From NCBI GenBank assembly GCA_002319875.1, contig DCFS01000141.1:2054-12625 (forward strand): a stretch of DNA of 10,572 nucleotides, given 5' to 3'. The position numbers and the translations under genes were made by a program. A model generated the notes under the pieces. That model had not been told where the DNA came from. It saw nothing but the letters and a program-made list of their open reading frames with translations, and did not search any database. This DNA is from Treponema sp. UBA1798 (GTDB taxonomy: Bacteria > Spirochaetota > Spirochaetia > Treponematales > Treponemataceae). Shown piece after piece: positions 1 through 6,505 of this stretch (its first letter is position 1; every line of letters starts with the position of its first letter).

Positions 1-3
1 AAA

Positions 4-9
4 CCCTCC
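4..9 (-). promoter_or_regulatory. Shine-Dalgarno of an off-window gene downstream of nagA
   Basis: On the minus strand a GGAGGG motif lies 13 nt past the nagA stop codon, and only three more bases remain before the window ends. A start codon a few bases beyond the edge would have ideal spacing. This suggests another gene in the same operon. nagB (glucosamine-6-phosphate deaminase) is a common partner of nagA, but nothing visible here identifies it. Confidence 0.45.
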
Positions 10-22
10 GCACGAATAAAAA

Positions 23-1192
23 TCAACGATATCTGTTCAATAACAGCTTATCTTGGACCATAACAAACTCAAGATTAAAACGGCTGTCAAAAACAATAAC
101 ATCACTGTCAAAACCGGGAATAAGCATACCTTTTTTTTGATAGTGCATAATACGGGCCGGATTCGCTGTAGCACATTTTACCGCATCACTGATCGGGAAT
201 CCGAACGAAACAAGGTTTTTTATGCCATGAATCATCGTGAGTGCAGATCCGGCAATCACATCATCCGACTTCCGGTGAAAACAGCCTCCGGTAAAAACCA
301 CTTCTTCCCCATTAGCCACCAGGTTATCTGTCTGAAGTTCTGTAGGGGTTAGCGCATCAGTCACCAGAACTATCTGATCTGAGGTCTTGTCTTTCTGCAG
401 CAGTTTGAAAAGATCAGGATGTACATGAATACCGTCAGCTATCACTTCACAGGTCATCTCAGGGTGTATAAGCACAGCGCCCACGGCACCAGGATTACGC
501 TGATGCATCTGACTCATTGCATTAAAAAAATGAGTCGCATGGAAAATTCCTGCCTGCATTCCTTCCACCATATTACTATACGCAGCATCCGTATGGCCTG
601 CCTGCAGGACTATTCCCTTATCTATACAGGATAAAGCAAGATGCCGCATACCTTTTAATTCAGGAGCTACAGTCATATTAATGATATGCCCCTCTGAAGC
701 GTCCCAGAGACGCTGCATCAAATCAAGATCCACACCACGTACTGTTTCAGGACGCTGTACCCCCAGTTTCACAGGAGAAATAAAAGGCCCCTCAAGATGT
801 ATACCCATTATTTTTGCTCCTGTCTCGTGCCCCATAGCCCGAACTATACATTTTATCGAAGCTATCATTGTTTCTTCCGAAGCAGGATACATAGTAGGAT
901 TAAAGGCTGTTACACCGTAGGCGGCAAGATCAACCGACATCTGCAGTATACCTTCTGTCGTACATTTATCAGTACCATGGCCCTTGAAACCATGAATATG
1001 GGTATCTATAAGACCTGGAGCAATAAAACTGCCCTGTACATCTATAACCAGCGTGTCTTTATCAAATGTTTTCTGAAGGAATCTGGTTTCTGAAAAAACA
1101 TCCGCTATTTTACCATTCTGTAAAAGAATGGCACAATTATCCATCTGTGAAATACCATTCAGTAATATCCCGTTATGGAGACATATTTTCAT
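23..1192 (-). CDS. nagA: N-acetylglucosamine-6-phosphate deacetylase
   Basis: This 389-aa cytosolic enzyme removes acetate from GlcNAc-6-phosphate to give glucosamine-6-phosphate, the first committed step of GlcNAc catabolism and cell-wall amino-sugar recycling. The amidohydrolase-fold landmarks are all present: PGLIDTHIHG with the H65-x-H67 metal pair, GIHLEGPF with metal ligand E134, QAGHTDA with H200, ATHFFNAM with H221, EVIADGIHVH around 249-258, and LVTDALTP with catalytic D279. Length matches the family (about 380-390 aa). I chose the ATG at 1192 because GGAGG lies five bases upstream; an in-frame TTG at 1204 would add four residues and overlap that Shine-Dalgarno. It follows the sugar permease genes by 125 bp on the same strand, pointing to uptake of GlcNAc or a GlcNAc-containing oligosaccharide. 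It may also have its own promoter in that gap. Confidence 0.95.
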   Translation of the reverse strand: MKICLHNGILLNGISQMDNCAILLQNGKIADVFSETRFLQKTFDKDTLVIDVQGSFIAPGLIDTHIHGFKGHGTDKCTTEGILQMSVDLAAYGVTAFNPTMYPASEETMIASIKCIVRAMGHETGAKIMGIHLEGPFISPVKLGVQRPETVRGVDLDLMQRLWDASEGHIINMTVAPELKGMRHLALSCIDKGIVLQAGHTDAAYSNMVEGMQAGIFHATHFFNAMSQMHQRNPGAVGAVLIHPEMTCEVIADGIHVHPDLFKLLQKDKTSDQIVLVTDALTPTELQTDNLVANGEEVVFTGGCFHRKSDDVIAGSALTMIHGIKNLVSFGFPISDAVKCATANPARIMHYQKKGMLIPGFDSDVIVFDSRFNLEFVMVQDKLLLNRYR

Positions 1193-1195
1193 AGA

Positions 1196-1209
1196 GACCT
1201 CCAAAGGTC
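1196..1209 (-). promoter_or_regulatory. Hairpin enclosing the nagA Shine-Dalgarno
   Basis: The mRNA-sense sequence GACCTTTGGAGGTC can fold into a five-base-pair stem (GACCT/AGGTC) with a TTGG loop. The GGAGG ribosome-binding site of nagA lies half in the loop and half in the 3' arm, and the start codon follows three bases later. This could lower or tune translation initiation. The stem is short, so the effect is only a suggestion. Confidence 0.35.
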
Positions 1210-1292
1210 ATCATAATTTAACAGCCATCCCTGAACAGCGTATTTCCCACCCTGAAGGTTCCAGGAGAGTACACAGGCTGTTTCTCACATGG

Positions 1293-1301
1293 ATTATACC
1301 A
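1293..1301 (-). promoter_or_regulatory. Probable extended -10 promoter for nagA
   Basis: On the minus strand TGGTATAAT matches the extended -10 consensus (TGnTATAAT) exactly, with no convincing -35, which is usual for that class. It lies just past the stop of the upstream permease gene. Transcription would start near 1285-1286, giving a leader of about 90 nt before nagA. This would let nagA be transcribed independently of the transporter operon. Confidence 0.5.
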
Positions 1302-1317
1302 GATAGCGTTTTTTTTT

Positions 1318-2178
1318 TCATCCCTTAACAGCACCGGCTGTTAAACCCGCAATAAACTGTTTAGACATAGCAAGATACATGATCATTACCGGTATGGCAG
1401 AAAGAGTTAAAACCGCAAGGACTTTTGACCAGTCAGTCTGATACTGCCCGAAAAGCCTTGTCACCCCGAGAAGAAGTGTTTTTGATTTTTCATCCGTTAT
1501 AAATATAAGAGGAAACCACAGATCATTCCAGAATGGAACCAGATTATAAATCCCCACCGTTGCCAGTGCAGGGCGGATAAGAGGTATAATAATCATCCTG
1601 AAAATACAAAACCGGCCTGCTCCATCCATAACGCCGGCTTCAGTAAGCTCTGCAGGTATCTCGCGTATAAACTCTGTCAAAACAAAAACTGCTATCGGAA
1701 TCCCCATAGCTATATAAATCGGAATAAGTGAAAAAACAGTATTCAGCAAACCGAAGGCACGGACCATTTCAAGTAATCTGATAGACGCAATTTTTATTGG
1801 CAGCATCATACCTGCAATCATAAACAGAAACAAAGCATGCGATATTCTGCCTCGCCAGTTAGCAAATGCATACCCTGCAAGGGCTCCTATCAGCAGAACA
1901 AGAAGCAGGGAAGAAATAACGACAACAAATGAATTCTTGAAATAATTCAAAAAATCACCATCATGCAATATTGAAGCATAATTCAGAAAATTCCATTTTT
2001 TCGGAAGCCAGTACGGGTTTTCATAAATTGACAGTCTGTCCTTAAAAGAATTTATAATCATAACCCATAATGGAAATATTACAAGGAAAGACCAGAAAAT
2101 CAGCGCAATGTGCGAACCGATATGCCGGTTGGCTCTGATTATGGATCCTTTTTTTTCATATTTTTTTCCTGTATGCAT
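1318..2178 (-). CDS. Sugar ABC transporter permease, MalG/UgpE type
   Basis: This is an inner-membrane permease subunit of 286 aa belonging to the carbohydrate uptake (CUT1) family, forming a heterodimer with the permease encoded just upstream. Hydrophobic spans are visible near 22-44, 83-107, 113-130, 146-169, 198-228 and 255-276. The cytoplasmic coupling loop (EAA motif), which docks on the ATPase, is at 180-203 and includes EAGVMDGAG and the following proline. The start at 2178 was chosen because AAAGGAAG lies a few bases upstream inside the end of the preceding gene. That gene's TAG ends one base before this ATG, so translational coupling is likely. A longer reading frame to 2238 would overlap the upstream gene and add a Cys/Arg-rich stretch unlike the family. 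No ATPase gene is adjacent. Confidence 0.9.
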   Translation of the reverse strand: MHTGKKYEKKGSIIRANRHIGSHIALIFWSFLVIFPLWVMIINSFKDRLSIYENPYWLPKKWNFLNYASILHDGDFLNYFKNSFVVVISSLLLVLLIGALAGYAFANWRGRISHALFLFMIAGMMLPIKIASIRLLEMVRAFGLLNTVFSLIPIYIAMGIPIAVFVLTEFIREIPAELTEAGVMDGAGRFCIFRMIIIPLIRPALATVGIYNLVPFWNDLWFPLIFITDEKSKTLLLGVTRLFGQYQTDWSKVLAVLTLSAIPVMIMYLAMSKQFIAGLTAGAVKG

Positions 2179-2179
2179 T

Positions 2180-3091
2180 CTATGCTTCCTTTGTTTGTGT
2201 TTTACGAAGCGTCGGCAACACGCCCGCACAAAGCACAATAAACGTAATCGTAGCTATTGCAGCGCCAAGCCCTGTATCGGGAATACCAACCGGGTGCTGG
2301 CCGGCAATACCGACACGGTAAAACAAAGTCCCGATAAGATCAGTCGAATATGCAGGTGCGCCATTCACGTTTTCCATCGCAAATACGACATCAAACGCAT
2401 TAAAATTATTAACAAATGTCAAAATTGCAATCATTCCTACAACCGGCATTATCATTGGCACTTTAATTTTTCTGAAAAGATCCCATGAACTGGCACCTTC
2501 CATACGACCGGCTTCGATAAGTTCTGCAGGAATATTCTGGAAAGCTGCAGTAAACATCATCGTAGGTATACCAACCCATTGCCAGCAGGAAACAAGCGCA
2601 ACCAGCGGGAGCGCAGTTTTTTCATTGCCCAACCATGGCTGGGCAAGAAATCCAAGTCCGATTTTTTCAAGCATAGCCCCTGACCATACGGGATTAAGCA
2701 TCAGCTTCCATAGATATCCTGTAATAAGTACTGCCAGTGTAGTCGGAATAAAAATAATCGTCCGATACATATCCCTATGCTGCATGGTTCTATCGGTAAG
2801 AATTACTGCAAACAGAATACCAAGAGAATTCTGTACCAGCATATGAATTACAAAGAAAATGCAGGTATGAATAAATGCTTCCCAATACCGTGTCGATTTA
2901 TCCGGATCGGTAAAAAGTGTAATAAAATTATCAAAACCGACAAAAGTACGGGAACCAATAGTATTCCCGCTGAAAAAACTGAGTTTCAGGGAATCAAGAA
3001 GCGGATAAGCCATAAACACGACATAAAAGAACAGTGCCGGAACGAGATAAAATAACCAGTACTTTCCCGACACCATCATTCCTTTTTTCAT
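2180..3091 (-). CDS. Sugar ABC transporter permease, MalF/UgpA type
   Basis: This 303-aa membrane permease of the carbohydrate uptake (CUT1) family is the partner of the MalG-type permease that follows. The N-terminus reads KYWLFYLVPALFFYVVFMAYP, a typical first span of the family, with further spans around 73-99, 110-130, 160-185, 211-232 and 272-293. The EAA coupling loop lies at 193-216 (EAGRMEGASSWDLF then LPM-like VPMIMP). I favour the ATG at 3091, whose upstream GGGGGAAAAG mirrors in spacing the GGAGGAAAAG before the binding-protein gene. The ATG at 3103, adding MGEK, is the alternative. It lies 61 bp downstream of the binding-protein gene, separated by a hairpin. Substrate cannot be read from the permease; nagA downstream suggests an amino sugar. 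Confidence 0.9.
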   Translation of the reverse strand: MKKGMMVSGKYWLFYLVPALFFYVVFMAYPLLDSLKLSFFSGNTIGSRTFVGFDNFITLFTDPDKSTRYWEAFIHTCIFFVIHMLVQNSLGILFAVILTDRTMQHRDMYRTIIFIPTTLAVLITGYLWKLMLNPVWSGAMLEKIGLGFLAQPWLGNEKTALPLVALVSCWQWVGIPTMMFTAAFQNIPAELIEAGRMEGASSWDLFRKIKVPMIMPVVGMIAILTFVNNFNAFDVVFAMENVNGAPAYSTDLIGTLFYRVGIAGQHPVGIPDTGLGAAIATITFIVLCAGVLPTLRKTQTKEA

Positions 3092-3111
3092 CTTTTCCCC
3101 CATGACCTTTG

Positions 3112-3142
3112 AAAAAGACCGGCATTTTCAGTACCGGTCTTT
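3112..3142 (-). terminator. Intercistronic hairpin, probable partial terminator or mRNA stabiliser
   Basis: In mRNA sense, AAAGACCGG pairs perfectly with CCGGTCTTT over nine base pairs around an 11-nt loop, followed by a run of five T. It begins 11 nt past the binding-protein stop and ends shortly before the permease Shine-Dalgarno. Hairpins in this position are known in other binding-protein operons (the malE-malF interval is the classic case). There they raise binding-protein mRNA relative to permease mRNA by attenuation or by blocking 3' exonucleases. Confidence 0.65.
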
Positions 3143-3152
3143 ATATCATCTG

Positions 3153-4391
3153 CTATTTCTTTTTCGATTCAACAGAATCAGCTGCCTGCTGAGGGGTCAT
3201 CGACCCTTTCATCACAGCAATAACCGCCTGATTCATTGGCGAATACAAATCCATCAAAGCCGGCCACACAAAACGTGCATCAGTTTCCTTTCCGGAATTA
3301 AGTGCAAGAAATTCATTTGCATGAGGATCTTCAAGCGTAATATCAAATTTAATCATCGGGAAATAGCCGACAGGAAGATTTTTTGAAGCTGTAGTAGCCC
3401 CCTCTTTTGTACAAAGCCAGGCCAGAAAAGCTTTCGCCTCTTCAGGATGTGCAGTTTTGGTATTCATCGTAAGCGCCATATCGGGATGAAAACAGATCAC
3501 TGTTTTACGTCCGGCAGGCGCCGGCATCGCAAAAACGCCCCACTGGAACGGGGCATCTTTATAAACACCGGCAGTCCATGAACCATCCATAAACATGACA
3601 GCCTTTTGTGTATTGAACAGTACCTGACTGTCATTATAAGTTACCGATTCGTAACCTTTCGGACAATACTTTGCTACATCTGCCATAGCTTTGTATGCAG
3701 CGACAAAATCAGTATCGTTCAGTTTCTTTTCCCCTTTTTCATATTTTACACGTTCTGCCGCACCGCCAACGAAATTCGGAACAATTCCACCTAAAAAGAA
3801 ACATTCAAGTATATCCCATTCCTCTGCGACACCATTTGCTAATGGTGTATAACCCTTTTTCTGAAGAGTACTGCACAAAGACAGAAAATCTTCCCAGGTC
3901 TGGGGAATAGCAAGTCCCTCTTTCTGAAATATATCTTTATTATAATAAACGGCATGTGATACAGCTGCAAACGGAACAGCAAACATTTTTCCGTCCTTTG
4001 TCATCCATGGAGCACGGTTAGTTTCGCTGAAATTATCGAGCAATCCCGGAATATTTGTACAGTCTGAAAAAAATCCGGCGTCATACAATTCCTGTCCGGT
4101 TGCATATGATCTGGCATACATCAGATCAGGACCTGTCCCGCTGTCCAGTTGCAGCCTGAGCGTTGCATTATAATCCGACGGATTCGTCGGCTTAAACTGG
4201 ATATCAACGTTCGGTACTATTTTTTTGTACTCAGCAAGCAGGTTATTCATCTGAGTAACATCGTCTGCACGCCATGATCCCATTGTGAGAACTATCTGTT
4301 TTACCTCAGCCTTTCTGCTGCAGCTGAAAAAAACCGAAGACACGGTTACTGACAAAAGCAGTGACAACACCAAAATTGTAATTTTCCTCAT
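3153..4391 (-). CDS. ABC transporter sugar-binding lipoprotein
   Basis: This 412-aa extracytoplasmic solute-binding protein (UgpB/MalE-like, family 1) would capture the sugar and deliver it to the two permeases encoded downstream. A basic start and hydrophobic stretch (residues 4-22) lead into FFSC, with C24 the probable lipidated residue. This is a loose lipobox, consistent with spirochaetes but off the standard LxGC pattern. Family features include LTMGSWRADDV at the mature N-terminus, GPDLMYARS near 106-114, VPFAAVSHAVYYNKDIF, the WEDF segment, and FMDGSWTAG with GVFAMPAP. Tryptophans and aromatics suit a carbohydrate pocket. An ideal AGGAGG lies five bases before the ATG. The gene heads the transporter operon, 99 bp after the response regulator, behind a palindrome and likely promoter. 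Confidence 0.92.
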   Translation of the reverse strand: MRKITILVLSLLLSVTVSSVFFSCSRKAEVKQIVLTMGSWRADDVTQMNNLLAEYKKIVPNVDIQFKPTNPSDYNATLRLQLDSGTGPDLMYARSYATGQELYDAGFFSDCTNIPGLLDNFSETNRAPWMTKDGKMFAVPFAAVSHAVYYNKDIFQKEGLAIPQTWEDFLSLCSTLQKKGYTPLANGVAEEWDILECFFLGGIVPNFVGGAAERVKYEKGEKKLNDTDFVAAYKAMADVAKYCPKGYESVTYNDSQVLFNTQKAVMFMDGSWTAGVYKDAPFQWGVFAMPAPAGRKTVICFHPDMALTMNTKTAHPEEAKAFLAWLCTKEGATTASKNLPVGYFPMIKFDITLEDPHANEFLALNSGKETDARFVWPALMDLYSPMNQAVIAVMKGSMTPQQAADSVESKKK

Positions 4392-4396
4392 CTTTT

Positions 4397-4402
4397 CCTC
4401 CT
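4397..4402 (-). promoter_or_regulatory. Ribosome binding site of the sugar-binding lipoprotein gene
   Basis: AGGAGG on the minus strand, five bases before the ATG, is a full-consensus site and the strongest in the window. It fits a binding protein made in excess over its permeases, and it fixes the start at 4391. Confidence 0.8.
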
Positions 4403-4425
4403 GACTGGAATTTACTTATTCTGTA

Positions 4426-4453
4426 AATATATTACATAAAAGTACAGTTACAA
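4426..4453 (-). promoter_or_regulatory. Probable promoter of the sugar transporter operon
   Basis: On the minus strand TTGTAA (4453-4448, four of six consensus matches) and TATATT (4431-4426, five of six) are separated by 16 bp. Transcription would start near 4419, leaving a leader of roughly 28 nt with the AGGAGG site. The -35 hexamer lies inside the AGTACA palindrome, as expected for a repressible promoter. The region is AT-rich, so chance matches are possible. Confidence 0.4.
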
Positions 4454-4475
4454 TTGTACTTTTTTTTGTACTTTA
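4438..4475. repeat. AGTACA palindrome plus third half-site; operator or terminator
   Basis: AAAAGTACA (4438-4446) and TGTACTTTT (4455-4463) form a perfect nine-base inverted repeat around an 8-nt spacer. A further TGTACTTT copy starts at 4467, about one helical turn from the second arm. Three AGTACA half-sites overlapping a probable -35 look like an operator. As RNA the same repeat makes an AT-rich hairpin after the response regulator gene, so a terminator role is also possible. The sequence does not identify the protein that would bind. Confidence 0.5.
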
Positions 4476-4490
4476 TATGTATTGCCCGGT

Positions 4491-5204
4491 TCAATAAAAA
4501 CTTGACGGCGGGACTTCCCGGATTCTGATCAAAAGCGTGCGGCGATCAGGGACATCAAGTTTTGAATAAATATTTGAAATATAATTACGCACAGTCTGTT
4601 CTCCGATATGTACATCGGCAGCAATCTCTTTATTACTTTTACCGAGCAATATATGCTTTATGATCAGACGTTCTTTTGAGCTGAGTTCATAGAACCAATC
4701 CGGTAAATTTTTACCGGTAACGCGTTTTCCCGTCTCCCTGACTGCTAAAATACTCTGCATCAGGGAACCGGCGACATTCGGATCCATGATGACAGAACCG
4801 TCACAAACTGCACGTACTGCTGAAACGAGCATTTCAGGAGCAATATTTTTCAAAAGATAACCGGTAGCACCATTACGCATTGCATCACAGACAAACTCGT
4901 CATCTTCAAAAGTTGTAAGCATTATAATAAAAACTGAAGGATATTTCTCATGAATAATTTTAGATGCAGTAACACCGTCCATCACAGGCATACGCACATC
5001 CATAAGCACAGCATCTATTGCCGGGACAGAACCTGTTGTCAGATTTTCAAGACAGGCAATAGCCTCTTCACCATTTTCTGCAGTTGCGGTTACTTCCATA
5101 TCGGTTGTTATACTTTCTATTACTATTTTAAGGCTTTCCAGAAAAAGATACTGATCATCAACCAGTATAAGATGAAGTTTTCTGTCTGCATTGCTTTTAT
5201 TCAT
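4491..5204 (-). CDS. NarL/LuxR-family response regulator
   Basis: This 237-aa cytosolic transcription regulator is the phosphorylation target of the kinase encoded immediately upstream. The receiver domain spans about 10-130, with acidic residues D16 and D17, phosphoacceptor D69 in VLMDVRMP, T97/T98 and K119. A LuxR-type helix-turn-helix occupies about 173-231 (LSSKERLIIKHILLGKSNKEIA, then TVRNYISNIYSKL), ending close to the C-terminus. The ATG at 5204 overlaps the kinase gene by eight bases and has GGGAGG eight bases upstream. A longer reading to 5288 adds a non-homologous hydrophobic leader and is rejected. The start LILVDDQ is standard for the family. Position directly before the sugar transporter operon makes that operon a likely target, but this is an inference. 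Confidence 0.93.
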   Translation of the reverse strand: MNKSNADRKLHLILVDDQYLFLESLKIVIESITTDMEVTATAENGEEAIACLENLTTGSVPAIDAVLMDVRMPVMDGVTASKIIHEKYPSVFIIMLTTFEDDEFVCDAMRNGATGYLLKNIAPEMLVSAVRAVCDGSVIMDPNVAGSLMQSILAVRETGKRVTGKNLPDWFYELSSKERLIIKHILLGKSNKEIAADVHIGEQTVRNYISNIYSKLDVPDRRTLLIRIREVPPSSFY

Positions 5205-6417
5205 CAGAGCAGCCTCCCGGAATAACAGCACGCAATAAAAAACCACCGGCAATAAATCTGGCAACAAGAGTTCCCCCAAGCGGTTCAATTCGTTCCCTCA
5301 TACCACGAAGCCCTATTCCTTCCTTAACCTCTGTTCCCGGCTGAACTCTGGCACTGCCATTATCAAAAAAACGCACAATAATATTTCCATTCTTATACAG
5401 GAAATGTATCGTAATAAGATCGGCACTTCCATGTTTGAATGTATTAGTCATACTCTCTTCCAGCATTCGGAATATAGCCTGTTCAACATTAATATTCAAA
5501 CTCTCCGGCAGATTGGCAAAATCCATACATACTTTTATTCCGGTAATATCCGAAAAAGTTTTCGTAAGACGTGAAAAAAGTATTCTTCCTCTTTCTGGCT
5601 GTATTATGCTGTCTCTCAATTTTCGTAATGAAAGACGTGCATCGTCGACACTTTCACGAAGGTGTTTTTGCGCTTTATCAAGAAGTACCTGTACCTGCTT
5701 TTCATCATGACTGCTTTGAGCAGCCTGGATGAGCATCAGCACGTTAGTCATTGTATATCCGATTATATCATGGATTTCCCGGGATATACGCTGCCTTTCT
5801 CTTTCAATCGCAGACCGTTCAACTACCGCTGCATAATTCTGATATGCAAGATTTGTATTCGTAATACGGTCGATGACAGATGACATACGCAAAACCTCAT
5901 GATTCAGAGCAATGTTTTTTTGAAAATAGTATTTAAGAATAGTAACAATACCGGAAACTGTAATACTGAAAAAGAACAGCAGCAATTGATCCAGAAGACA
6001 AATACCAGGTACATACGTATTACCGGCAGTGTGCGGCCGAAGTGAAAAAAGGATAACAAGCACAGCCAGCGGTGAACAGAAAAGTCCCCATAAAACAGGC
6101 AATATAACAGAAATATCCGCCATTATTGATAACGCCATATACAGGTAAATAGTACCGCCTGTACCAAGAGCCTGCGCAGTAAACAGACAGCAGAATATCT
6201 TAATCGCAAATACGTAGATTCCGAACCAGAATTTTTCTGACAGATATACCGGTATTAATAACATTACAAAAACAGCAAGGCAGAATACCTGAAAAGGCTT
6301 GTCAAGCGGTATCCGGTTCCAGTTAATACGACCATACAGCAACAAAACAGCAGTCCCCTGAAACAGCAACGAAACAAAAGTCACTGCTAAAAAGAACAGC
6401 ATATTTTTTCTTTTCAT
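5197..6417 (-). CDS. Membrane sensor histidine kinase, NarL-partner (HisKA_3) type
   Basis: This 406-aa inner-membrane kinase would autophosphorylate and pass the phosphate to the response regulator encoded next. About six hydrophobic spans fill residues 7-160 with short connecting loops and no obvious extracytoplasmic domain, an arrangement seen in DesK- and LiaS-like intramembrane sensors. A linker (about 165-200) leads to the dimerisation and phosphoacceptor motif ERQRISREIHDIIGYTM with H216. The ATPase domain has an N box (E321, N325, H329), DNGSA at 352-356 and GIGLRGMRERI at 367-377. The stop overlaps the regulator start by eight bases, so the pair is co-translated. The ATG at 6417 has no Shine-Dalgarno; the ATG at 6402 is an alternative. 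The stimulus is unknown. Confidence 0.92.
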   Translation of the reverse strand: MKRKNMLFFLAVTFVSLLFQGTAVLLLYGRINWNRIPLDKPFQVFCLAVFVMLLIPVYLSEKFWFGIYVFAIKIFCCLFTAQALGTGGTIYLYMALSIMADISVILPVLWGLFCSPLAVLVILFSLRPHTAGNTYVPGICLLDQLLLFFFSITVSGIVTILKYYFQKNIALNHEVLRMSSVIDRITNTNLAYQNYAAVVERSAIERERQRISREIHDIIGYTMTNVLMLIQAAQSSHDEKQVQVLLDKAQKHLRESVDDARLSLRKLRDSIIQPERGRILFSRLTKTFSDITGIKVCMDFANLPESLNINVEQAIFRMLEESMTNTFKHGSADLITIHFLYKNGNIIVRFFDNGSARVQPGTEVKEGIGLRGMRERIEPLGGTLVARFIAGGFLLRAVIPGGCSDE

Positions 6418-6423
6418 TACATT

Positions 6424-6429
6424 ATTATA
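6424..6429 (-). promoter_or_regulatory. TATAAT box just before the histidine kinase start
   Basis: A perfect -10 hexamer on the minus strand ends six bases before the kinase ATG, so transcription would begin at or next to the start codon and give a leaderless or nearly leaderless mRNA. No good -35 is seen at standard spacing. The absence of a Shine-Dalgarno at this start is consistent with such an arrangement, but the hexamer could be chance in AT-rich DNA. Confidence 0.35.
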
Positions 6430-6505
6430 TCATGATCGAATCTTTCCTGCATGACAAAAACTTAATATCAAACGGTAAATCAGCCGATATAAAAAGAGTA
6501 TAATT

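Noticed and set aside
53..1093. Several plus-strand open frames opposite nagA
   Set aside because: They are antisense shadows of a clear nagA with all catalytic motifs, and show no coherent protein features or ribosome binding sites.
2179..2238. Extended start of the MalG-type permease
   Set aside because: The extra residues overlap the upstream permease gene and are Cys/Arg-rich; the ATG at 2178 has a good ribosome binding site and sits one base past the upstream stop.
5205..5288. Extended start of the response regulator adding a 28-residue hydrophobic leader
   Set aside because: It lies wholly within the kinase gene, has no family similarity, and the ATG at 5204 has a well-placed GGGAGG and the normal receiver start.
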